64,000 nt of DNA, taken from Spirometra erinaceieuropaei. Its lineage: Eukaryota; Platyhelminthes; Cestoda; Diphyllobothriidea; Diphyllobothriidae. The first letter of the stretch is position 1; every line of letters begins with the position of its first letter. Under the pieces are notes generated by a model. It was not told the origin of the DNA. It searched no databases and worked only from the letters and a program-made list of their open reading frames with translations. A program made the translations under genes and the position numbers. This document shows positions 20,641-30,686 of this stretch, piece after piece. Location of the stretch: the NCBI GenBank assembly GCA_902702965.1, contig CACRXP010000140.1:671250-735249 (forward strand), read 5' to 3'.

Positions 20641-21162
20641 TAACATACCAATTTTAGACACTCGCCGGATTAGGAAGGGAAAGAGAGCGCAAACAGGCCT
20701 CGAAGCACACGCAGGGAAGCGCGTGTGAACCGATGCTTGGTGTAACCGAAGGTGACGTGTGCACACTCTCCCCGCGACACAACCACTCGCTGGATTAAGA
20801 GGATAAGAAGAGTACAATCACAACTGGAAGGCCACGGAGGGAACTGCGTGCCAAATCGCAGTACATGGTCCCTTTGGTGGAACCCACGGAGTCCCACAAT
20901 GACATTACCAAGTCGACTTAGCCTCTCGATGGATTAAGATAGTAAAGAGGGCGCAAGCAGGGTTCAAAGCACGCACAGGGAAGCGCGTGCGAACTGATAC
21001 CTGATGTGACAGAGGATGGCGTATAAGCACTCCCCCCGAGGCACAGATACTCACTGGATTAAAGTAGTAAGAAAGACGCAAACACGTGATATGCGTAAAG
21101 TCAGCGTACTCGCACCTACTAAAATTGTTTTAGGAAACCAACCATATGGAATCAATCAAGTG
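20641..21162. repeat. tandem repeat block 2 (~130 bp monomer, 4 copies)
   Basis: Anchors at about 20659, 20785, 20924 and 21048 (spacings 126, 139 and 124). It is homologous to 19215-19656 and includes a 185-bp stretch with no differences from block 1, although neighbouring monomers within a block have diverged clearly. Confidence 0.8.
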
Positions 21163-21578
21163 GGGCTGCAGGACCAAACCTCGCCCCTAGGAGATCAGGT
21201 GACCTTAGATTACTTGGGTTAAATTTGTGGCGAACAATAGGCCACAACTGCCACGTCATACTGCAATGGCTCGCCACCCCGCGCGACCAACATTGTTTCA
21301 GGGGTTTTGCTTCGAATGTGGGCGTGACCGGCCGCTAGTTAAGTAAGCTCATGTGCTGTAATTTCATTGGTGGACGGGGCCGCGCACGTCTAATGCTAAG
21401 TTGTTTCAAGTTTCTGTTATTTTTTCCCACATGGGGAGTTTTCGTAACCAGGGCGTGACTAGCCGCACGCCCTCTGCAGCTGTAAGCTGATTGGTTACGC
21501 TAGGTGCGTAGAATATGCGCCGACTCAAGGTCATCACAGTCCGGCGCGCGTTTCACAAACACTATTGCGAAATCCGCG
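21163..21578. other. upstream region of second cystatin-like gene
   Basis: No repeat was recognised. Contains ATTGGT-type motifs (21367, 21489) that might be CCAAT boxes in reverse; this is speculative. The frame of the downstream gene is open back to 21504 but without an ATG. Confidence 0.3.
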
Positions 21579-21956
21579 ATGCACGCGTTGTCGCCGAAGC
21601 TGCTAGTGGCTTTATCTGCGTTTTGGGTTCTCGTAACCTCTTCCCCGGAACAACTGAGTCGGCCCCAGATACTGCACCACAAAGAACTCGAGGAAGGCAT
21701 TCCAGCGGGCATAGTTAATACTTTTGCCAAAGAACTCGCTGGCAAAAATGGCGCTTGCTACATGGAGGCAATCGTCACGCCAATCAGTGGGACACACCAA
21801 TTCCTGAATGACGATCTCTACAAGATACAGGTGATGGTGGAGCCTGGGCGGTCCGAGGTGTGTCCCATGGAGTCGGAGACTTATGAGATCACCTACAACA
21901 CGAAAAAACACCCGCAAATGAGCTTCAGGAGGTTGGAAGCTCCAAGAAACCTCTAA
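21579..21956 (+). CDS. secreted cystatin-like protein with altered inhibitory loop
   Basis: 125 residues with a signal peptide (residues 1-22, hydrophobic LLVALSAFWVLVTS), Cys60, GTHQFLNDDLYKIQVMVE at about 71-88, Cys95 and ETYEIT at 100-105. It aligns with the cystatin-like protein at 1284-1727 through Cys, GTxQ, LYKxxVxVE, Cys, ETYEIT and a closing hydrophobic-x-x-L, but the loop that reads QVVNG there reads QFLND here, so the canonical QxVxG motif is lost. It may not inhibit papain-like proteases in the usual way. The ATG at 21579 precedes the signal peptide directly. A poly(A) signal lies 323 bases after the stop. Assigned through its paralogue; alone it would be hard to recognise. Confidence 0.5.
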   Translation: MHALSPKLLVALSAFWVLVTSSPEQLSRPQILHHKELEEGIPAGIVNTFAKELAGKNGACYMEAIVTPISGTHQFLNDDLYKIQVMVEPGRSEVCPMESETYEITYNTKKHPQMSFRRLEAPRNL

Positions 21957-22278
21957 CCCCTTACTCACTGGGCCAGCTCTTAACTCATGAAGTGAGCGAT
22001 GTACAATAACGGTGTGCAGAGTCTCGCTTCTCATTCTCTGATATTGGTTTTGAATTGATCGTCCATGGACATTGTTTTCTCAGCGAATACTAATGCAAAG
22101 TAACGAAGGCATGAGTTGTTGTATAATTTGTCATCTGCGCCAATTTATCAAAAAGACCATTTTCGGTTTGTCACCGCATATATTTGTTGCCACCTTTAAC
22201 TTTCCGCATTTAAAAGCCAATTCTCATTTCGTCTTCTGTCACCTGGATATTCAAACGAATTTAGTTGAATTGACTGCG

Positions 22279-22284
22279 AATAAA
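22279..22284 (+). other. AATAAA polyadenylation signal
   Basis: GCGAATAAAGAAG downstream of the cystatin-like stop at 21956; no other gene lies between, so it probably ends that transcript. Confidence 0.45.
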
Positions 22285-23639
22285 GAAGACGAAGAATTTT
22301 AGTACTATGCAGGTTCTTGTCCAGCCACGTTTGTCGGGCAGAGCTCAAAGCCATCCCTTGGCTGCCTTGGTTTAGCAGATTTACGTGTCACAAGCTGGCG
22401 GACGGCAGCATGTTCTGAAACTAGCCCATGGATCTTGTCGTGGGGAGAAAAGAGCGTTACGTGTTTTATTTTCACTTCCGGTCTGGAATAATGAAGCCGA
22501 GGGAAATTGAGAGAACCATTATGTTTAGGGGGAGGGGACACCCTTTTCACACGCCCATGAATGATCACAAAGCCAAAAGCGGATCCAAGGCTAGGCAGAG
22601 GACGGAGCTCCGGAAAGTGACTGGTAATCTACCGCCAAATTTCGCACACCCAACTCATATTTTCGGGACTGCATTCGTCAGCGATTGTGGTTTAGCACAG
22701 GAACATGAATCCACTGTATTACAGGTGGTCCTGCCCTAAATTTCAGGGGGTTTAGGGTCATGGTCAGGATTGTGAGAGTTAATACCAGGGTTAGGGCTGG
22801 GGGGGGGGAGAAGGAGGGGTTACGGTCAGGCTCCTTATTGTGGCCTCTATGGCACTCCCGCTCCATGGGATTCGAGGTGGGTGTGGCGGCACGCCCAGGG
22901 GCGGCTCTGGCCACGCCATTCACCTGCGCCCTCTCTCACCCCCCTGTCTTCTTGACTTGGTCACGACACCGGGCTCAGGTGGGGGGGGGGGGAGGGGGGA
23001 AGGGGAGTGCGATGGATGCGGCGCAGGTATACAATCACTATATACATGTACCGATTTTGTGATGGAAGTTAATTTGCACTCAGGTTTCCGCACTGCTAGC
23101 TCAGTGATTATAAAAGGTTAACAGGGAGGTTTGAACCAGGAAAATCATTAGTGGTGACAGGTCCTGGATACGGTAAAATAACATGATAATACGGGCGTTT
23201 AATTCAGCAATGTGGATGTTAACCCTTAAACCGCAACAGTTCACCATAAGAAACGAGTCCTCCGTTGTTATCTACGCCCTAAAATCTGACAGAATACTTA
23301 ATAGATAACTCAGTAATGCATACTTTCTGGGAACACCTTATAAACCGTAAAAAACTCAGAGATTGTAAAGGGTTTCGACGCACAACAACCAAAAAGCCTG
23401 TTTTAGTTGGCCATATCGCGTCAGGGGAGATTCAAACGTGAGGTTAGGACCAATAATACCCAAGGCTAAGAATCGGAGTTTTTCGACGAGTGTTGCATGT
23501 TTGCAGCAAGTTGAAGAATCAGTATGCGGGTACCAGAGGGCTTGAAATGTGGGAACTACCGGGCCATGTAGTAGACGTTCTTTGGTGCTGTGGGTTGGAA
23601 ATTTCTAAATAGTCACCAAAAGCATTCCCATTAGTAGAG
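22285..23639. other. repeat fragments, no gene
   Basis: 22740-22800 is a short telomere-like patch (GGGTTTAGGGTCATGG...). 22840-23000 has zinc-finger LINE 3' region text (GGCGGCACGCCCAGGGGCGG, TCTTCTTGACTTGGTC) and a poly-G run at 22979-22992. 23000-23639 shows nothing recognisable. Confidence 0.4.
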
Positions 23640-23816
23640 GACAGGCACGGAGCCATTGACTCAATAGTTAGAGCGTTGGATGCAATAATCCCAAATTACG
23701 AAAGATCCCCGGTCTGAACCCCAAGTGCTCCAAGTTGGGGCTTGACAAGGCCGGATGACGACGGCTGATAAGCCAGAAATGGCCATCCCCCTCTCCCTTG
23801 TTCTTGTCAGATCTCC
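23640..23816 (+). repeat. tRNA-derived SINE fragment with family-B-like tail
   Basis: A tRNA-like unit from about 23648 (GGAGCCATTGACTCAATAGTTAG, A box) to 23733 (TGCTCC pairing with GGAGC), with B-box-like GGTCTGAACCCC. It is followed by GACGACGGCTGATAAGCCAG and AAATGGCCAT, the tail of SINE B. The tRNA head differs from those of families A and B, so it may be a third head joined to a B-type tail. Confidence 0.6.
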
Positions 23817-23819
23817 TTT

Positions 23820-25001
23820 CATGACAGTTCGACCATCGCTGCCGACGATGTCCAACGTGTGTTCCACGGCATGGTGGAGCGGACACGGCGACCTGCATAT
23901 GAATTAGTTTAGAGTGAATGAAGACTTGCGCAACATCTGCCGCACTCACTCCTCCATCCCACCTGGATCCGGTGTCAAGACAGGGTCAAGAAGACCGGAG
24001 GCGTGGAAGGGCGAAGGTGGGTGGCACGTTCAAGCCCGCATCTTGGCGTTCCACTCCACACCCTCCAGGATCACACAACAAATAACCAGGTTTGTTAACC
24101 AACAACAACACGGCCGAAGCCGCATCTAGGCGTGCCGTCGCACCCGTTTCGGATCCCGCGAGGGGGAGTGCCATAAAGGCCGCATTAAGAAGGGACCATT
24201 GCAGCCTGACTCTTAGACCACCAGCCGGCCACTCTACACAAACACAGAACACTGGACCGACTACGAGGTCCAAGCTATCCTGTCAGTTGGCAATCTTCTG
24301 AGCCACGGCTTTTAGCGCACCGTAATAGGTTCAAGCGCGTCAGATTGCTTATAGTGATGAAAGCGCGCCGAATCATCGACCTCGCTATCTCTTCCCATTC
24401 CCAGGCCCCGGTCATTGTCCGAGCCGGTCAGATGACTGATGCGGCGAATGGGAGCGCTGGCGGGCATAGTTTAGCGACCTTTTCTGCGCGCGCCGCATGC
24501 ACGACCTGACCCCCCGAACGCAAGCGCCAGGATTTTACGCAGCGGGGGTTGAGCGGCGTACCGCTCACATGCGTGAGAATGCCGTCGAAGGAGCTGTTTC
24601 AGCTCGGATCAGCCCACCAGTACGCCACTCCACACAAAGAAACACGTAACTGTGCAGACTGCGTGGACTGAGTTGGGGCGTCAGTCGGCAGCCTTCCAAG
24701 TCACGGCGTTTGATGCCCCGCGATAGTGTCAACCTCGAGTCACACATGCAGCATAGGAGCCGCATGGAGAAGAAGCCGGGACTCACACTTCCCATTTGCG
24801 CAGGAAGTGGCATATGGGTGCTTGTGGTGGGTGATGTTTATGTGCGGTGAGATGTTGGTGAGGGAGGATGTGATGGTGTGGTGCAGCCGGCGGTTGTCTA
24901 CGGTGGGTTTTCGTGGACGCGCATGGGGCCGAATAGGTCTATGCGGTGGGCGGATGTGCGAGGGCAATACGGACAGTTGAGGCGGATGCGTCGGGTGTAG
25001 G
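23820..25001 (-). mobile_element. 3' UTR of zinc-finger LINE copy 2
   Basis: Carries the same blocks in the same order as 13730-14590: GTCAAGACAGGGTCAAGAAGACC, CACACAACAAATAACCAGG, GGGAGTGCCATAAAGGCCGC, CGCGTCAGATTGCTTATAGTG, CCAGGATTTTACGCAGCGGG. It is moderately diverged from copy 1. Confidence 0.7.
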
Positions 25002-25661
25002 TTAGTGCTCTAGACACTGTTTCGCCAGCCTGCGTGCAGTGGATTCGCAAGTGGCCGACCAGGCCGATGCGTTAGATGGATGTACGAGGACAGTGCGGAC
25101 ATAAGAGGTCGGTGTTGTCAGCATAGCTACGGTGATGGTGGTGGTGGTGGGTGCGCTGGGTGACGGGGTGTGAGTAGGGCTGAGCGTTGTGGGTATGGAA
25201 GATGCACCGGCAATGATGGAGCTGATGGCGGTGGGCGCGCAGGGCGGCGGAGTGTGGGCGGGACTAGGCATAGTGAATGTGCTGGACGTGTTAGGCGTGT
25301 CGGGGCTGCGATCAATTCCGCTCTCTTGGATACGCATGTAGTCGAATAGGCCCATGCGGTAAGTGAATGTGCGAGGACAGTGTGGACAGTGGAGGTGGAT
25401 GCAACGGGTGTAGGTCGGTGCTCCTGGCACAGGTTCGTCAGTCTCTGTGCGATGGATTCGCAAATGACCGACCAGGCCCATGTGTGAGGCGAAGGTGCCG
25501 TCGCAATGAGGGCAGGTATAGACCAGGTCCTCACCACTGATGTCGACGGTGGTGGTGTCCTCGGCGAACGCAAAACGCACCAAATGGACAACGCTTAGAC
25601 TTGGTTCCCACAAACCTACCAAGGCAGCTGCCACCACTTCTCTCGCTCTCACATTCAGCAC
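25002..25661 (-). pseudogene. zinc-finger tail of zinc-finger LINE copy 2
   Basis: The 219-residue minus-strand frame holds C2H2 fingers [21 protein letters not shown] and CPHCPRTFTYRMGLFDYMRI (second histidine region changed) separated by the repeated TE..PVPGAPTYT linker, then a Pro/Thr/Ser-rich spacer and eroded further finger text in another frame (25100-25020). It matches the tail of the LINE at 14591-15631. The reverse transcriptase is absent, so homology stops near 25550. On its own this could be mistaken for a host zinc-finger gene, but the matching 3' UTR next to it shows it is a LINE remnant. Confidence 0.75.
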
Positions 25662-26261
25662 ATGCCCCGGCCTGACCAGCGGTCGGTCTCGCCTAAGAGG
25701 GTCCTGTATACAGTAAACCTCTCATTCTGGTGACTCCTACTTATTCCTACAACTACGGATGTGGCCTGCAAAGGAGACGCTATAACGTATACCATTCAAA
25801 GCAAATGAAAAGTTATTTGCTACTGTCCAGAAAAGTTTGCAAACTTTACTACCTGTAATGGGATAAAGGGAAATCCACAAAACTTTATGGAAGCCTGACG
25901 TTCAGATTTTCCGAAAAGGGAACAAAAAGGAATTTGTGCACGCGGATGTCTATATACTAACGACAAAAATGTAAAATATCTTTGGAAACAAATAGTCCCT
26001 CAGTCTTTACATGCACAAAAAATACCCTCAACGGTTTCAAGATCATCCTTATTTTTTTCCACTTAATTAGTGCAATATTTTTTAATAATAAGGCAAATTC
26101 TAAGACTATCCCTAGGCTTCTGAAGAGGCCCAATTTAGGTGTTAGAATAGTAGGATTCAGAAAAATAAGATGCGAGCACTGGAACACGAAGTCTATTGGT
26201 CTGATACCTCAAATTCTCACTCGAACCCAACATTACATGCAGTCGCAGATAAGGGTAATGA
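25662..26261. other. no recognised gene
   Basis: AT-rich, short frames only. Confidence 0.3.
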
Positions 26262-26665
26262 AGGCTCTGGCTGGTTGAGTCATGGTTTTCGGGAATGTAT
26301 GTCCTAGATAGGCTCACAAACCCGGACACTACTTACAACTGCCAAAATGAACAAACCGACCTCAATTGCTGAAAGTAAAAGTAGTCAGAACGAGTAATCC
26401 TAACAACTAACGCCGAACTGCTTACCGTTGTTGTTAAACCTAGCAACCAAACGCAAGTCTTGTATGAAAATATCTACCGTATCTAATGACGCCTAATAAT
26501 TAACCCTACGGCCAACCCTGCCTACCAAACCTGAGGTCTAACAGCAACAGGTAACTGTAACAAATACTCTGAACTATTATCCGTTACTGATAACCATAAC
26601 CACTAATCTCAACTTCTGACCGCAAGTACTAACTCTAATAAGTAATTCCAACTACCAACCGCAGT
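26262..26665 (+). repeat. dispersed repeat, partner of 40790-41190
   Basis: GTAGTCAGAACGA, TGAAAATATCTAC, ATTAACCCTACGGC and GACCGCAAGTACTAACTCTAATAAGTAAT occur in the same order in both, roughly 85% alike by eye. The partner runs directly into CCCTAA-type degenerate telomeric sequence, and this copy has the same CTAAC-rich texture. Confidence 0.75.
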
Positions 26666-27114
26666 TCCAGAACTCCTCTGTTTGCTTCTATCGGCAGAAT
26701 TAAGAATATTGACTGACATCATGCCTTAAAAAGAAGTATTTGACGATCCTATTCGTGTTATACGTCGAAATTCACTATAGGTTGGTCTAGATCTCTCAGC
26801 ATGTCTTAAAACGTAAAAAACTGATGCAAGTGAGGATGCGGGTCTTATCCCCCCGCTGAGCATATTCAAGCTCAGTTGATGTAAAGAAGACAAGAAAGCC
26901 CTCTGATATTCAGTTTGTAAGTAGTAGCCCAGAAAAAGGATTTTATGTTTCTGTGATCCTAGACGCTTGACAGTATTTAGTCCTAAAAGAGGTGTCAAAT
27001 AATAACTGCATTGCCGCAAAACCATATGCCCAAAAGTATGTAGTTTACTGACCCAGTGAATGCTCCGACGCGTTTTGCTTCATATCTTGGGGTCATGAAG
27101 CAGACCGACTTAAA
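26666..27114. other. no recognised gene
   Basis: A minus-strand frame (27025-26726) has no motif I recognise. Confidence 0.25.
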
Positions 27115-27387
27115 CATGTGAAAAAGCAACAGACCCACCCGGTCACCTGTTACGGGGCAGTTCAAATCCCAGTTTTTGTATTTCTGTCGCCTTAAACTCA
27201 AGGTATCGTGACCGAAGTAGCAATATGGAGCGCTAATAGACTGATGTACGGCGAGAGATATGTCGTAGGCCGCGGCGCGTGTGACGTAAAGGCTTCGCAG
27301 CAACAACCTCATCCACAAGTCAATCAGTGAACTGCTCGACCGTTGTGAAATGTCGTTGTATTATCATACCAACTAAAGCAACATAAG

Positions 27388-27478
<91 letters not shown>

Positions 27479-27495
27479 GTCGTCGTCGTCATCAT

Positions 27496-27551
<56 letters not shown>

Positions 27552-27760
27552 TAGAGCATTCGGATTTCACATTTTAAAATCAACACATTTTTTCAAAACT
27601 GGGCAGAAAAATAACTGGTGAATAATGAAAAATGAGAAGAAGGATTCAGGCATCTACCAGTCTCCAGATCAGGGGTTGAGGTGTGTGAAAATGAAAAATA
27701 CTATTCTAAGTGAAAAGGGTTTTACTATTAAGGGAGAGGAAAAGATTTGATGTCGAATCA
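27115..27760 (-). pseudogene. CR1-like LINE C-terminal fragment split by a microsatellite
   Basis: On the minus strand, ...LVGMIIQRHFTTVEQFTD (27370-27320) and AAKPLRHTRRGLRHISRRTSVY further on match the C-terminal part of the CR1-like LINE at 43609-43870 (LVDIIVQRHFNSVEQFAD, AAKSLRPMRRCFRHIPCRTSAY). The DNA to the right (27555-27680) matches 43890-44030. Between them the LINE sequence is interrupted by the trinucleotide tract at 27389-27548. Stop codons are present; it is not functional. Confidence 0.75.
27389..27548. repeat. compound trinucleotide microsatellite (ATC)n(GTC)4(ATC)n(AGC)n
   Basis: About 30 ATC units, four GTC, five ATC, then about 14 AGC/CAG units. On the minus strand it would read as poly-Ala then poly-Asp, which explains the long low-complexity frame; it is not a gene. 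Confidence 0.95.
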
Positions 27761-29205
27761 AAAGTAAACATGCGAATTGTTATAAGCTGGGAGTCTGCCG
27801 AGTCCAGAGCTGCATTTTCAACTTAAATATATGACTTCGCTAAATATGAGCGAGGGAGAGAGACTTGGGAATAGTCAACGCCAAACATGTTTACCTGCCC
27901 TAATGGCTCACTATGGAGCCCACAAGTGTACCCTCATATCCCATTCAGGTATAGACCTTATTCACATGGAACGGGCTCTAACACCTCAAAGATTTCCCCT
28001 GAAAATTCTTATTCGCCATACTTCTTAATTAATTTACAACTCTTTCCTTGTTTCATGACCTAGCTCCTGCGTAAACACTTATGACCTCGTAAGCTAGGCC
28101 AGAAACGAGACGCCTGACATTCCACCCCCAACGAAACACGGTTTTCAGAGAGGTGTTAGTTAAGCACAAACGCATTTGTCTCTTATGTGAGGAGACTAAA
28201 ACAGATCCAAGCGTGCTCCCGTTGTATCCTACCAATTCGTCAAGTGCCTCAGAGCAAAACTCACAAAGCTGACAGATGAAACATGTATTCCGCCAATAGC
28301 GGGGGGACGGTCCAATGACTACGCTGGTAAGTCGTCTGCCCTAGTTTAACTAACCCTGGCCCAACCACCCCTAAGTGATTTTTATTGGTTAGATGGAAGT
28401 GACAGTAATTCTGCATAAGGTAAAAAATCAGTGGGGGAGCAAGTTGGGCGGTTATTATTTGGAATGTTGTCACCCGGAGCTATCTTTACCCTGTTCATTT
28501 CTGTTGGTTTTGTTAGGGCCTGCAAATTTATCAGTGAATTATTCTCACCAAGAGCTACAAACGACGGTATTCTCCTTGATTTGCTATTGACCAAATGCAA
28601 AGATTACACTACTTAAATTTGATTTTGTCCCTTTGTTTGAAGTCCGGCCTAGACGAAAATTCTCGATTGAGGTCCGTCTGGGCGTAGTCATTGCCAGCAG
28701 TTAGCATTAGGAGGGAGGTGCCAAGCTGAGAACGCCTATGAAATTCGGACAAATTGCTTTCGTCAATATCATCTTTAAGTCAGCAGGTGCCGTAGGGCAA
28801 CCAGACAATAATGGTTAGGATGAATGTGCTATGTAAAGTGACTTTTTGCCGCACAGGACCTCTTACATACTGCCACAGCCTACGGTCTCTACTTCTGGCG
28901 GTAGCCGTGCAACCAGACTCTTCAGAGAGAATGTGAACGATAAACGGCCTGCGATCCTGATTGCCTCTTTTTATATTTATCTGACTTGTTGTTTGCATGG
29001 CCTAAAGGACTCGAAAACCAACAGCAAACGCCACTAACAAGTGCCTGATTAGTCACAATATGAAACGGGGAGCACCATTTTGTAAATTTTGATTCTTGAG
29101 TGATAAGAGAATATAAGTGCATAAGGTTATTCTTACATCAAAGTACAGTTTCTTTTAGAACTGACTGACTGGTAAATGTCAAACGTAGGCTATTTGCCCA
29201 TTTCA
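27761..29205. other. no recognised gene
   Basis: Only short frames; nothing assigned on either strand. Confidence 0.3.
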
Positions 29206-29502
29206 GATTTGACATGCCCTCGTGAAAACAGCAAGGTTTATATGGAGGACACCGCCCTTCTACTATTGCAGCAAATGTCGAAGTTGAAAATTAACGCCAT
29301 GAAGTCATCAAAGCGGTCGAAATACATAACAATTGATGCTCAAAATGAAGCCTTTATTTCTAATTGTTCGGCAATCAACGAATATTCCCCAGGAGACAAT
29401 AAGAAATTTACCTGCGATGCTGTGTTGCCTAACGTCAATTGCAAAATTACTTATAAGGTATCTACTCTTGACCGAACGCATTCTATGATACTTATGTTCT
29501 AA
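29206..29502 (+). CDS. candidate terminal exon, small cysteine-containing protein
   Basis: A 3' splice-like TTTGCCCATTTCAG ends at 29205, followed by an open frame of 98 codons to a TAA. It has a helix-like stretch (MEDTALLLLQQMSKLKINAM) and four cysteines. The end (CKITYKVSTLDR...) faintly recalls the ETYEIT segment of the cystatin-like proteins, too weakly to name it. It is also open to an ATG at 29176. Confidence 0.3.
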   Translation, partial: DLTCPRENSKVYMEDTALLLLQQMSKLKINAMKSSKRSKYITIDAQNEAFISNCSAINEYSPGDNKKFTCDAVLPNVNCKITYKVSTLDRTHSMILMF

Positions 29503-29929
29503 TAATGCTTATCCCATGAGTGCATAAGATGTAATTTGGTCATTGAATTGCCGTAAGGAAATCGCTTTTTGCCATTTACCTAAAGTACTGGCACATAAGG
29601 CAAAACAACTTTTTTTGAGAGAGCATTTATACTACTGACTGATGTTGGCGGCCTATGAATACTACGCGGTTATTTCACAGTGGGTGACTGATTTTAATCC
29701 GAATATTCATTTATAACTTTTCGGACGGAGCCAAAAAATGCCGTGTTTTGAAGGACTAAGACAGCATAGAAACAAGAGGTGACGGAAGGCGGCGAGAGGT
29801 GGGCTTTAACCCAATATCTGTAAACGCCATCGTTGTGGTAAATTGTCAAGTATTTGTGTCGCGGCTTTGCCCAGATTGTTAAGGTTGAGAGAGAGCCAGG
29901 TTGCTGATTTGAAGAAAAGACGGGGTCAT
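29503..29929. other. no recognised gene
   Basis: Nothing supported. Confidence 0.3.
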
Positions 29930-30345
29930 TAGAGCGGGTTTATTTAGATGCTGACGTTTCGGAGAACTTGGCTGGCTCTCCACTATCAAAGCGTAAAATG
30001 CACTTCACCGACGAGAAAACCCTAGTGGCACGTCACGTTGGTCGGCCTCATGCTGATCGATTTTTCTCTCCTCTCGCTGCCTCGGTCCCTCGGGGGATGG
30101 CTGGCGGGCGTTTTGTCCGCGTGCTTTGTGAGTCATCACTCCGACGGAGGGAGGTGATCGACCCGTTGTCGGTTGGTCGGTCTGGCGGCTGTTTGTCTTC
30201 CCCACCGAGTAAACTCGCCGTCGAGCTGTTTCCTTATGGCCTTCTTAAGCCCGGTGTGGTCGTTTGGTCCTGAGCTCTACGATTGTGATGACGTAGGACA
30301 TTGTAAGCTGCGGGAATGTCCGGGTGCCTGTTTTGCCCTTTTGAA
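29930..30345 (-). mobile_element. Penelope-like element 3: extreme C-terminus and 3' end
   Basis: The minus strand reads NRHPDIPAAYNVLRHH at about 30325-30278, the end of the Penelope endonuclease, followed after a frame change by a polar tail (EADQRDVPLGFSRR, ending at 30005) and the hammerhead-like motif. It aligns with the 3' part of the relic at 3000-3585 (shared AGCGAAAGAAGAAAAAAATCGAT / AGCGAGAGGAGAGAAAAATCGAT text). Confidence 0.65.
29949..29993 (-). ncRNA. hammerhead-ribozyme-like motif in Penelope 3
   Basis: Minus strand: TTGATAG core remnant, stem II GGAGA/TCTCC around GCCAGCCAAGT, then GAAACGTCAGC. Stem II differs in sequence from the 3038-3082 copy but still pairs. Confidence 0.5.
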
Positions 30346-30386
30346 ATTGATAAGCAGTTTACTATCCCGACTTATTCTCGTTTTAG

Positions 30387-30686
30387 TGGGCACTTTACCG
30401 AGAAGACAAGGATCCATTGTTCCTAAGTGTATCCACGAACACTACAATCACGAACCTAACTGCCTATGCAAAGTTTGAGTTGTTAAACGGAAATCCATAC
30501 GTCGAAGGCAAAACGGCTATTGCTCTCTCCGCAATTACGCTTAATTCCCTCGGAAAATTAGTTTTAGATGCCTACAAAGAACTCGCCCAGCGCCTGCCAT
30601 TCTGGATCAACGACACGGTGCATAGGCTTGATATGCATGTCTCGCGTGCACTTCGTAGAACGACCCTACCATCCTGCTTCATCTGA
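30387..30686 (+). CDS. candidate exon of an unknown gene
   Basis: Preceded by a strong acceptor-like sequence (CTTATTCTCGTTTTAG ending at 30386). The frame then stays open for 99 codons (WALYREDKDPLFLSV...) to TGA. It has several NxT sequons (NTTITNLT) and an amphipathic middle. No family was recognised. It begins within 50 bases of a Penelope relic on the other strand, so an element-derived frame is possible. Confidence 0.3.
   Translation, partial: WALYREDKDPLFLSVSTNTTITNLTAYAKFELLNGNPYVEGKTAIALSAITLNSLGKLVLDAYKELAQRLPFWINDTVHRLDMHVSRALRRTTLPSCFI

Noticed and set aside
25002..25661. Host C2H2 zinc-finger transcription factor
   Set aside because: Same finger and linker type as the LINE tail at 14591-15631 and followed by the same 3' UTR; it is a LINE remnant.
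27320..27586. Minus-strand frame with poly-Ala and poly-Asp
   Set aside because: Translation of the trinucleotide microsatellite; only the last ~18 residues are LINE-derived.
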